From contig CAJUCN010000020.1 in the NCBI GenBank assembly GCA_910585005.1, forward strand, positions 1 to 47,349: a DNA stretch of 47,349 nt. The letters are read 5' to 3'. The notes beneath the pieces were generated by a model, which ran no database searches, had not been told where the DNA came from, and was given only the letters and a program-made list of their open reading frames with translations. Origin of the DNA: an uncultured Lachnospiraceae bacterium (GTDB lineage: Bacteria; Bacillota; Clostridia; Lachnospirales; Lachnospiraceae). A program made the translations under genes and the position numbers. Shown one piece after another: positions 31,027-38,848 of the stretch (position 1 is the stretch's first letter; the number at the start of each line of letters is the position of its first letter).

Positions 31027-31800
31027 ATGAAAATCAAAATTTTAGTGGCCGCCCATAAAGAATATAGAATGCCAAAAGATCCTATGTATCTTCCCATTCA
31101 AGTGGGCGCAGAAGGGAAACGGTCATTTGGATTCCAGAGGGATGATACAGGAGAACATATTTCATCTGCCAACCCAAGGATGTGTGAGCTGACAGCTATT
31201 TACTGGGCATGGAAAAATTTAGATGCCGATTACGTTGGCCTTGTCCATTATCGCCGGCATTTTACCGTCGCTAAAAGGATAAGACGGTTAAAAGGGAAAG
31301 AGAAATTTCTAATGGTTTTATCTAAAGATGAGACGGAAAGAATTTTGAAACAGTACGATCTGATTCTTCCGAACAAAAGGAAATATTATATCGAAAGCAT
31401 CCGGTCACATTTTTTGCATTTGCCATATACCTATGATAAAGATCTGGAGGCGCTTGGAAGAACGATTAAAAAACTGACGCCAGATTATTTTGACGCATAC
31501 GAAACGGTTATGAATCGCAGATGGGCTCACATGTTTAATATGTTTGTAATGAAAAAGGATTGTTTTGACAAGTATTGTGAATGGCTGTTTCCAATTTTGC
31601 AGGAAGTAGACAGCAAAATTGACGTGACAGATTATACGCCAATGGAAGCAAGGGCAGTGGCTTATTTGGGGGAATTTATGTTGGATATCTGGAATGAGAA
31701 AAATAAGATTCCCTATAAAGAGGTTGATGTGATGTTTATGGAAAAACAGAATTGGCTTGTGAAAGGCGGAAAATTTATTGTCAGAAAAATAAAAAATTAA
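31027..31800 (+). CDS. DUF4422 family glycosyltransferase
   Basis: A 257-aa protein of the DUF4422 family found in capsule clusters. Hallmarks: KILVAAHKEYRMP at the N-terminus, the PMYLPIQVGA segment, CELTAIYWAWKN and DYVGLVHYRRHF, then HMFNMFVMKKDCFDKYCEWLFPIL. Family members are predicted GT-A-like transferases, some near galactofuranose genes. With glf in the operon it is a candidate galactofuranosyltransferase, by context only. It is followed at 12 bp by the DUF115-like gene. Confidence 0.85.
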   Translation: MKIKILVAAHKEYRMPKDPMYLPIQVGAEGKRSFGFQRDDTGEHISSANPRMCELTAIYWAWKNLDADYVGLVHYRRHFTVAKRIRRLKGKEKFLMVLSKDETERILKQYDLILPNKRKYYIESIRSHFLHLPYTYDKDLEALGRTIKKLTPDYFDAYETVMNRRWAHMFNMFVMKKDCFDKYCEWLFPILQEVDSKIDVTDYTPMEARAVAYLGEFMLDIWNEKNKIPYKEVDVMFMEKQNWLVKGGKFIVRKIKN

Positions 31801-31812
31801 GGATAGGGCAGC

Positions 31813-32661
31813 ATGGCGGCAGAATCAAATGTTTTGGTATATGGATTAAAAAATAATCAGGTTTTTCGATGTCTCATAAAGCCATTTATGGATGTTTATC
31901 GGATCAATAGAAATAAGAAGTATTATGGATCTGAGGATTCCGTGATCATGCAAAGTTTAAAAGGAAAATACCAGGGAAAGCGTTGTTTTATTATAGGAAA
32001 CGGCCCTAGCTTACGGGCAGATGATTTAGACAAATTGAAAAAAGAAGTAACTTTTGGAACAAATAGGATTTTTCACATATTTGATAAAACCCAGTGGAGG
32101 CCGACTTATTATCTGGCAGTTGATTCTGATTTCATTCAATACAATTATGAAGAAATAAAAGCGGTTGCAGCCAAGTATCTTTTCCTTAGCAATATATATC
32201 ATATTCCATGGAAGCTAAAAACAAAAAACATGGTATCTATAAACGAATATGGGAAATTTCCAGTTAATAAATGGAATGATACTTCTGCTTTTGTGAGCGA
32301 AGACGTATCTAAATATTTTTCAATTGGTTATACAGTAACATTTACGGCAATCCAGCTTGCTTTGTATATGGGATTTAAAGAGATCTACTTATTGGGTGTG
32401 GATTTTAACTATTCCAGGATTCGGGATGCCAAAGGAAGAATCAGAAAAAATGACAGGATAGAAGATTATTTTGATGGAAAAAAATATCATTCCTCCGTGT
32501 TGAATTATCATAGCGCTTTACATGCCTACCAGATGGCTGATCAATACTGTAGAGATCATGATGCAAAAATATATGATGCAACAAGATCCGGAAAGTTGAA
32601 CGTGTTTGAAAAAGTTGTCTTAGAAGATGTTATAGAAAAAAGTATGGGAGAAAATTCGTAG
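31813..32661 (+). CDS. DUF115/GT42-like protein, candidate nonulosonic acid transferase
   Basis: A 282-aa protein. GKRCFIIGNGPSLRADDLDKL, the TNRIFHIFDKT segment, SIGYTVTFTAIQLALYMGFKEIYLLGVDFNY and the late HSALHAYQMADQY/KIYDATRSG follow the layout of DUF115 proteins and of GT42 sialyltransferases such as Campylobacter Cst-II (NGPSL near the N-terminus, ALGYKEIYLSGIDF in the middle). Because NeuB- and NeuA-type genes are in the same operon, a CMP-nonulosonate transferase role is attractive. Family members also include unrelated functions, so this remains inference. Confidence 0.7.
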   Translation: MAAESNVLVYGLKNNQVFRCLIKPFMDVYRINRNKKYYGSEDSVIMQSLKGKYQGKRCFIIGNGPSLRADDLDKLKKEVTFGTNRIFHIFDKTQWRPTYYLAVDSDFIQYNYEEIKAVAAKYLFLSNIYHIPWKLKTKNMVSINEYGKFPVNKWNDTSAFVSEDVSKYFSIGYTVTFTAIQLALYMGFKEIYLLGVDFNYSRIRDAKGRIRKNDRIEDYFDGKKYHSSVLNYHSALHAYQMADQYCRDHDAKIYDATRSGKLNVFEKVVLEDVIEKSMGENS

Positions 32662-32663
32662 AA

Positions 32664-34025
32664 GTGAAATACAAAAACAAGGAAATATTTTTCATAATTT
32701 ATTTTTTTTATTCATTGCTTCTAGTTGGCGTTCTTTTATTTTTCAAAGTCAGTAAACAGTGTTTTCTTTTTTGTTTTGTAACAGATATCCCTTTTATCAC
32801 TTTTTATATGATTAGGGAATTAAGGAAAAAACACTTAATATGTTTTTTGTTTCATGCATTCAATCTTGAGTTTTTAGTTTTTATGATTTTCCGGATTTAT
32901 TTTGCTGACGTATCAGAGAATTCGTGGAGAATCAAATACAATCGCCAGGAAGATTGCGTCTATGCACTGCAGCTTATTTTATTGTCAATGATCATAATGA
33001 TCTTGACTCAAATACTAAGCGCAAATTTGATAGGAGGTATAGGCCGGAAACGACAAGATGGAAAAAAAGGGCTGGGGCTATGTAGAAATGAATTAAATAT
33101 CATTTGTATTGTTTTTTTGATTTATCTTTCTATCTTTTTTGAAAAATTTGGTTTTGGTTCCACGAGAATCTATACGACGAACCGAAGCAGTAGTTCGTAC
33201 GAGATAGGACTTTATGCCATTATACTGATGATGTTTATATCATTTCTGATTAGTGTATTGTTTTTTGAAAAGGAAGCAAGGAAAAGCTGGCTATATATTT
33301 TAACCTTATTGCTATATCTTGTGGAGATGATTTCAATTGGGTTTAAGGGATATAGATACATTTTAGTTTTTGTTGCAATAGAATTTCTTTTTCTGTTTTT
33401 TGATCATGTAAAAGTATCAATGAAAAAAATAATTTGTTTTTGTATCGTAGGCATTGGGTTTTATGTGCTGATGACTTATGTAAAGTATTGGTATATAGGA
33501 ACCACATACATGGGAATTAATAGCGTTGGACTTCATGAAAGAAATATATTTTATTCCTTAGTTGCACTGATCAAGGAATTAGAAGGAACGGCAAACCGAA
33601 GTGATAATACTTATGTCAATGGTATTTTATTATTGGTTCCCCGGTTTATTTCCGGACAATTTTCGTTAGCAAGCAGTGGAAATGCAATCATACGGTATTT
33701 TGATCAAGGATGGTTGGGGACGGGGATGAATATGGGAGCTTATTATTTGACGGAAGCATATATGAATTTGAGGTTATTTGGCATTCCGGCCGTTAGTGTG
33801 ATTATGGCAATAGTCATTTTTCAATTAGAAGCAATTAAGAACAGGAATCGTTTTGAGGGAAAGTTTTATTATGCATATGTATTAGGACAGACTTATAACA
33901 TTGTATACTATGGTTTTACCGGGTATTTTAGAATTTTAATATACTATGCATGTTTTCTGGCGCTGATTGGCATAATCCATAAAATATATATTGCAATGAG
34001 AACAGGTGAAAAAATTCGTATTTGA
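32664..34025 (+). CDS. Wzy-type polysaccharide polymerase
   Basis: A polytopic membrane protein of 453 aa with roughly ten to twelve hydrophobic helices and a large extracellular loop in the second half (about 290-365, with RSDNTYVNGILLLVPRFISG and NMGAYYLTEAYMNL), as in O-antigen polymerases. Wzy proteins are poorly conserved, so the call rests on topology and on its place next to the flippase. The probable start is GTG 32664, 2 bp after the previous stop. The gene is distinctly AT-rich relative to the flanking chromosome, as are wzx and its neighbours. Confidence 0.8.
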   Translation: MKYKNKEIFFIIYFFYSLLLVGVLLFFKVSKQCFLFCFVTDIPFITFYMIRELRKKHLICFLFHAFNLEFLVFMIFRIYFADVSENSWRIKYNRQEDCVYALQLILLSMIIMILTQILSANLIGGIGRKRQDGKKGLGLCRNELNIICIVFLIYLSIFFEKFGFGSTRIYTTNRSSSSYEIGLYAIILMMFISFLISVLFFEKEARKSWLYILTLLLYLVEMISIGFKGYRYILVFVAIEFLFLFFDHVKVSMKKIICFCIVGIGFYVLMTYVKYWYIGTTYMGINSVGLHERNIFYSLVALIKELEGTANRSDNTYVNGILLLVPRFISGQFSLASSGNAIIRYFDQGWLGTGMNMGAYYLTEAYMNLRLFGIPAVSVIMAIVIFQLEAIKNRNRFEGKFYYAYVLGQTYNIVYYGFTGYFRILIYYACFLALIGIIHKIYIAMRTGEKIRI

Positions 34026-34047
34026 TCATCGATAGAAGAGGTAGCAA

Positions 34048-35481
34048 ATGAAAAATACAAAAGTGTTTTTTCATCATTTCATTTATACATTTTCATCTAA
34101 TTTTTTTAAATTGATTTTTCATGTAATTATCATTTTGATCATGCCCAAGTTGATCGGTGTTACAGAATACTCCTATTTTCAATACTATACGTTGTTGTCA
34201 AATTATATCGTATATTTTCATTTTGGATGGTGTGACGGCATTTATTTACGATATGTCGGAATTAATTATAAAAACTATCAAAAGAAGATAATTTCTAATC
34301 AATTTTGGGGTAGCTGCCTTTGGGGACTGAGTATCTCAATGATTATATTGACATTCATAGCAGTACTGCCTTTGGATTTAGAAAGAAAATGGATCTTTTT
34401 GTGGCTTGCATTGTTAACAGCGATCGTCATTCCGCAGATCATGCTCTCTGTTATTTTACAGGCATCAAGCAGATTAAAAGAATCATCTCAAATGATCTTA
34501 ATAGAAAAAAATATTTATGGTTTCTTTTTATTGCTTATAATCGGTTTGGGTGTAAGGCAATATAGGTATATGATTCTGGGCGATATATTGGGAAGAGTTA
34601 CCTCACTTGGTTTTGGAATGTATACATGTAGAGACATAATATTTCATAAATGTGGGATAGACATTAAAAAATTTAAAGAAGAAGTAAAGAAAAATTTCCA
34701 GGTGGGTATTTTTCTTCTGGTTGCAAACTTAACAGGCGTCTTGATTACGGGAATACCACAGTTTTTTATTGAAAATAAGTGGGGGATAAACGCTTTTGGG
34801 TATATCTCATTTTCTTTGAATTTATCCAAGATGATTATGATCGTGATTAATTCTATAAGTATTATTTTAGTCCCTTTTTTCAGGAATTCATCAGAAGATA
34901 AGCTAAGACAGATCTATCCTAAGATCAATTCCATACTGATGGTAATATTATTTGGAATCTTGCTCGTTTATTATCCGCTTAGAGGCATATTAATATATTG
35001 GTTGCCGGAATATCAGTTGAGCATAAAGTATTTGGCCTTATTGTTCCCGGTATGTTTGTTTGAAAGTAAAACAGCAATGCTGTTAAATACATATTTGAAA
35101 GCATTGCGGGAAGAGAAAAAGATGTGTATCGGGAATGTGGCAACTGTTGGAATAAGCTTTATGATATCAGTAATCAACATTTATACAAGTAACAGCCTGA
35201 CCGTCACGATTGTGGGAATTCCTGTTTTTTTGGCGATAAGAAAGATAATACTTGAATTTCTGATTGACAGAAGATTAAAGATTGTCAAGTGGAAAGACAG
35301 TGTAATTGAAATTGCGTTAAGTGTAATCTTTATGATAGTAAGCTGGAACTACCATGGCTGGATCAGCATGATCATTTATTTCTGTTCTGCCTGCGGATAT
35401 TTTTATTATAAAAGAGAAGTGATCCATTATTTATGGAATCTGTTAAAACAAAAATGGAACAAGAGTTTGGAGGTACGATAA
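34048..35481 (+). CDS. Wzx-type oligosaccharide flippase
   Basis: A 477-aa polytopic protein of the MOP/MATE-like exporter superfamily. The N-terminus (FIYTFSSNFFKLIFHVIIILIMPKLIGVTEYSYFQ) matches the polysaccharide transport family pattern, and about twelve to fourteen helices follow. It would flip lipid-linked repeat units to the outer face for Wzy. Start ATG 34048 with AGAGG upstream. AT-rich like wzy. Confidence 0.88.
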   Translation: MKNTKVFFHHFIYTFSSNFFKLIFHVIIILIMPKLIGVTEYSYFQYYTLLSNYIVYFHFGWCDGIYLRYVGINYKNYQKKIISNQFWGSCLWGLSISMIILTFIAVLPLDLERKWIFLWLALLTAIVIPQIMLSVILQASSRLKESSQMILIEKNIYGFFLLLIIGLGVRQYRYMILGDILGRVTSLGFGMYTCRDIIFHKCGIDIKKFKEEVKKNFQVGIFLLVANLTGVLITGIPQFFIENKWGINAFGYISFSLNLSKMIMIVINSISIILVPFFRNSSEDKLRQIYPKINSILMVILFGILLVYYPLRGILIYWLPEYQLSIKYLALLFPVCLFESKTAMLLNTYLKALREEKKMCIGNVATVGISFMISVINIYTSNSLTVTIVGIPVFLAIRKIILEFLIDRRLKIVKWKDSVIEIALSVIFMIVSWNYHGWISMIIYFCSACGYFYYKREVIHYLWNLLKQKWNKSLEVR

Positions 35482-35534
35482 TGTCTTTTGTAGTCTCATA
35501 TGGGAAGGATAACGATTTGCAAAGGGGAAAAAGC

Positions 35535-36485
35535 ATGTACAAAAAACCATACATCATAGCGGAAGCAGGGTGCAATCATATGGGGCAGATGGAGATAGCC
35601 CATGACCTAATCAATACTGCTGCCATTTTTTGTAAGGCAGATGCCATCAAATTCCAGAAAAGGTGTCCCAGGGAACTATTGACGCCTGAACAATATCATG
35701 CGCCCCATCCCAATCCATGTCATGCATTTGGAAAAACGTATGGGGAACATCGGGAGTTTTTAGAGTTTAGTGCACAGCAGCATGCACAGCTAAAAGAATG
35801 GTGCGAAGACGTGGGGATTACTTATGCAACTTCAGTATGGGATATGACTTCGGCAAAGGAAATTGCAGCTTTGCATCCTAAATTTATTAAAATACCATCA
35901 GCGTGCAACAATAACTGGGAAATGCTCCAATGGCTGTGTGACAACTATGAGGGTGAAATCCAGATATCCTTTGGAATGACAACCCATAAAGAGGAAAATC
36001 AGATCGTAGATTTGTTTGAAAGAAATAAACGTCTAAAAGATTTGATTGTATTTGGCTGTACATCAGGGTATCCGGTTGCATTTAAAGATGTGTGCTTGTT
36101 GGAAGTTACACGGTTAAAGGAAACCTATGGAAACAAAGTAAAAGGCATTGGGTTTTCGGGACATCACTTAGGAATTGCCGTGGATAACGTTGCGTATGCC
36201 TTAGGTGCAAGTTACATAGAACGCCATTATACACTAGACAGAACCTGGAAAGGGACGGATCATGCAGCATCCCTTGAGCCAGACGGCATCCGCAAGCTGG
36301 CGAGAAATTTGAATGCAATCTATGATTCCCTTTCCTATAAAGAAGAAGAAATCCTGCCGATCGAGCAGGTGCAGCGCGAAAAACTAAAATACAGGGAACA
36401 TGCAGCAGAAAAGGTGGAAGTTAGTTTAAGGAATTGGGGGGATCAGAATGAATGTAGCATTGATACCAGTCAGAGGCGGAAGTAA
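35535..36485 (+). CDS. NANS-like nonulosonic acid synthase without SAF domain
   Basis: Condenses phosphoenolpyruvate with a hexose or N-acylhexosamine. The TIM barrel has IAEAGCNHMGQMEIA, IKFQKRCP, CTSGYP, GFSGHHLG and IERHYTLDRTWKGTDHAASLEP. FGKTYGEHREFLEFS and TWKGTDHAASLEP resemble animal NANS, which uses 6-phosphorylated substrates and gives 9-phosphates. The usual C-terminal SAF (antifreeze-like) domain of about 60 residues is missing: the protein is 316 aa against about 345. Start ATG 35535 with AAAGGGG upstream; the longer frame from 35433 overlaps wzx. The 3' end overlaps the next gene by 38 bases. Confidence 0.9.
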   Translation: MYKKPYIIAEAGCNHMGQMEIAHDLINTAAIFCKADAIKFQKRCPRELLTPEQYHAPHPNPCHAFGKTYGEHREFLEFSAQQHAQLKEWCEDVGITYATSVWDMTSAKEIAALHPKFIKIPSACNNNWEMLQWLCDNYEGEIQISFGMTTHKEENQIVDLFERNKRLKDLIVFGCTSGYPVAFKDVCLLEVTRLKETYGNKVKGIGFSGHHLGIAVDNVAYALGASYIERHYTLDRTWKGTDHAASLEPDGIRKLARNLNAIYDSLSYKEEEILPIEQVQREKLKYREHAAEKVEVSLRNWGDQNECSIDTSQRRK

Positions 36486-37632
36486 GTCAGTCCCTTTAAA
36501 AAATATTAAAGAAATCCTGGGACAACCATTGGTATATTGGACAGTCAAAGCAGCTTCAGAATGCCGATGCATAGATAAGGTGTACGTTTCTACGGACAGT
36601 GAAAAAATAAGAGATGTGGTGAACAATTTTAAAGAAAAGGAATTGGATCTGTTTGGTAAGGTAGAAGTCATAGGCCGTTCCAAAGAATCTGCTTCGGATA
36701 CGGCATCAACAGAGTTTGCCATGTTGGAATTCGCGGCAGGGCATGACTTTGAAAATATCGTATTGATCCAGGCGACCTCACCCCTGCTCACATCCGATGA
36801 CCTAGAAGGAGGATTTCAGCTTTTGAAATCACCGAATACGGACAGTGTATTATCTTGTGTACGCCAGTATCGGTTTTTGTGGGAAGAAAATGACGAGGGA
36901 GAGGTATATCCTTGGAATTATGATCTTGGCCATAGGCCGCGAAGACAGGAGTTCCCAGGATATTTGATGGAAAATGGCGCGTTTTATATTACGTCAAGGG
37001 AGCGGCTTTTGAAAGAGAAAAAGCGCATTTCAGGGAAAATAAAAGCTTATGAAATGAATGAGGATACGGCATTTGAAATTGATGAACCGCGTGATTGGGT
37101 TATTGTGGAATCTTTAATGAAGAGATATAAGGTGAAGAAAAATGGAAATGAAACTGCTGTAAAAATGTTTCTGACAGACTGCGATGGCTGTCTGACGGAT
37201 GGCGGTATGTATTATTCGGAAAAGGGGGACGAGCTAAAAAAATTTCATACCAGGGATGGCATGGGATTTGCCTTGCTGAAGGAGCGTGGAATCCTTACGG
37301 GCATTATAACAGGTGAAAAGTCGGATATTGTTAAAAGACGTGCAAGAAAGCTGCAGATAGATGAAGTGCATCAAGGCGTAAAAAATAAACTGGAAACCAT
37401 TGAACGCCTGGCAGCCAAATACCATGTTTCATTAGAGGAAATTGCCTATGTAGGAGATGATGTGAACGATAGAGAGGCATTAGAAAAAGTCGGGTTTTCC
37501 TGTACGGTAAATAATGCTTCGGAGGAGATGAAAGAAAAAGTAAACTATGTAAGTAAACGTAACGGGGGAGAAGGGGCGGTCAGGGAAATCATTGACAGGA
37601 TATTGACACAGAAATATGAGGAATCAGAGTGA
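36448..37632 (+). CDS. Fused CMP-nonulosonate synthetase / KdsC-like HAD phosphatase
   Basis: Bifunctional protein of 394 aa. The cytidylyltransferase half (about 1-225) opens ALIPVRGGSKSVPLKNI and includes LIQATSPLLTSDDLEGGF and the late FEIDEPRDW. The HAD half (about 230-394) has FLTDCDGCLTDGG (Asp nucleophile pair), KKFHTRDGMGFALLKERG, ITGEKSDIVKRRA and YVGDDVNDREAL, the KdsC-type C0 phosphatase layout also found fused in animal CMAS. Joining the two fits a pathway whose synthase makes a 9-phosphate that must be dephosphorylated before CMP activation. It starts inside the synthase gene and its stop (TGA 37630-37632) touches the glf start. Confidence 0.93.
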   Translation: MNVALIPVRGGSKSVPLKNIKEILGQPLVYWTVKAASECRCIDKVYVSTDSEKIRDVVNNFKEKELDLFGKVEVIGRSKESASDTASTEFAMLEFAAGHDFENIVLIQATSPLLTSDDLEGGFQLLKSPNTDSVLSCVRQYRFLWEENDEGEVYPWNYDLGHRPRRQEFPGYLMENGAFYITSRERLLKEKKRISGKIKAYEMNEDTAFEIDEPRDWVIVESLMKRYKVKKNGNETAVKMFLTDCDGCLTDGGMYYSEKGDELKKFHTRDGMGFALLKERGILTGIITGEKSDIVKRRARKLQIDEVHQGVKNKLETIERLAAKYHVSLEEIAYVGDDVNDREALEKVGFSCTVNNASEEMKEKVNYVSKRNGGEGAVREIIDRILTQKYEESE

Positions 37633-38801
37633 TGAAAAAATATGATTTTATAATTGTAGGAGCGGGGTTGTTTGGTTCCGTATTTGCACAACAGATGAAT
37701 CAAAAAGGCAGGAAATGCCTGGTCATAGATAAGCGCCCTAACATTGCAGGTAACGTTTACTCCAAAGAGATAGAAGGGATTCAGGTACATAAGTACGGGC
37801 CGCATATCTTCCATACGGCGGATAAAAAAGTGTGGGACTATATTCAGCAATTTGCACAGTTTAACCATTTCCATTATGAGCCTGTGGCAAATTATAAAGG
37901 TGAATTGTACAGCCTTCCTTTTAATATGAACACATTCCATCAGATGTGGGGTGTCGTTACACCCAAAGAGGCGGAGGAAGAACTAGAGCGCCAGCGGGCG
38001 GAATTTTTGGCACGGCGCCCAAAGGGCAATGAGCCTGAGAATTTGGAAGAACAGGCTTTGGGGCTGATCGGAAGGGATTTATATGAGAAGTTGATAAAAG
38101 GATATACCGAGAAACAATGGGGGCGCCCCTGCGTGGTATTGCCGGCTTTTATTATCCGCCGGCTGCCAGTCAGGTTCCGTTATGATAACAATTATTTTAA
38201 TGATCCATACCAGGGGATTCCTATAGGCGGATACACACAGATGGTTGAAAAGATGCTGGCGGGGGTGGAAGTAAAGCTGGGATGTGATTACCTGGATGAT
38301 AAGAAATTTTATAATTCTCTTGCAGAAAACATAGTATATACAGGCCCTATTGACGCTTATTTCAATGATTGTTATGGCAGCCTGGAATACAGAAGCCTTC
38401 GGTTTGAAACGGAGATACATGATAAGGACAATTACCAAGGCTGTGCAGGAATGAATTTTACGGATTCTGATACGCCGTATACAAGAATTGTAGAACATAA
38501 ACACTTTGAGTTTGGAAAAGGAAATCCGGGAAAAACGGTGATCACGAAAGAATATCCATTGGAATGGAAAGCTGGTTCTTTAGAACACGGTTCTTTAGAA
38601 CACGGTTCTTTAGAACACGGTTCTTTAGAACCGTATTATCCAGTAAACGATGCCAAGAATCAGGCATTGTATGAAAAATACAGCCGTCTGGCAAAGCAGG
38701 AATGCAATGTGATTTTTGGTGGCAGGCTTGCCGAGTATAAATATTACGATATGGATAAAGTCATCAAGAGGGCATTGGATACGAGCGGTCAGATTGTATA
38801 A
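37632..38801 (+). CDS. glf: UDP-galactopyranose mutase with an internal GSLEH repeat insertion
   Basis: FAD enzyme converting UDP-galactopyranose to UDP-galactofuranose, 389 aa. FAD motif IVGAGLFGSVFAQQM; family blocks EGIQVHKYGPHIFHT, KGYTEKQWG and FTDSDTPYTRIVEHKHF; C-terminal FGGRLAEYKYYDMDKV. Just before the substrate-binding PYYPVND, residues 315-334 read GSLEH three times and then GSLEP, coded by 15-bp tandem repeats (38574-38632). Relatives have a single short stretch before PYYPV, so about 15 residues are inserted next to the active-site Tyr pair. The reading frame is preserved. ATG 37632 overlaps the preceding stop; GAGGA is upstream. Confidence 0.94.
   Translation: MKKYDFIIVGAGLFGSVFAQQMNQKGRKCLVIDKRPNIAGNVYSKEIEGIQVHKYGPHIFHTADKKVWDYIQQFAQFNHFHYEPVANYKGELYSLPFNMNTFHQMWGVVTPKEAEEELERQRAEFLARRPKGNEPENLEEQALGLIGRDLYEKLIKGYTEKQWGRPCVVLPAFIIRRLPVRFRYDNNYFNDPYQGIPIGGYTQMVEKMLAGVEVKLGCDYLDDKKFYNSLAENIVYTGPIDAYFNDCYGSLEYRSLRFETEIHDKDNYQGCAGMNFTDSDTPYTRIVEHKHFEFGKGNPGKTVITKEYPLEWKAGSLEHGSLEHGSLEHGSLEPYYPVNDAKNQALYEKYSRLAKQECNVIFGGRLAEYKYYDMDKVIKRALDTSGQIV
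38574..38632 (+). repeat. 15-bp in-frame tandem repeats in glf
   Basis: GGTTCTTTAGAACAC occurs at 38574-38588, 38589-38603 and 38604-38618, and a fourth, partial copy (GGTTCTTTAGAACC) at 38619-38632. The full copies are identical to the base, which suggests recent slippage. Each unit also contains the near-palindrome GGTTCTTTAGAAC. Loss or gain of a unit changes the protein by five residues without a frameshift. Confidence 0.95.
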
Positions 38802-38848
38802 GAAGAATCAAGTGTTGTTGAAAGATTGCAGATGAGAAAGGCACGATC

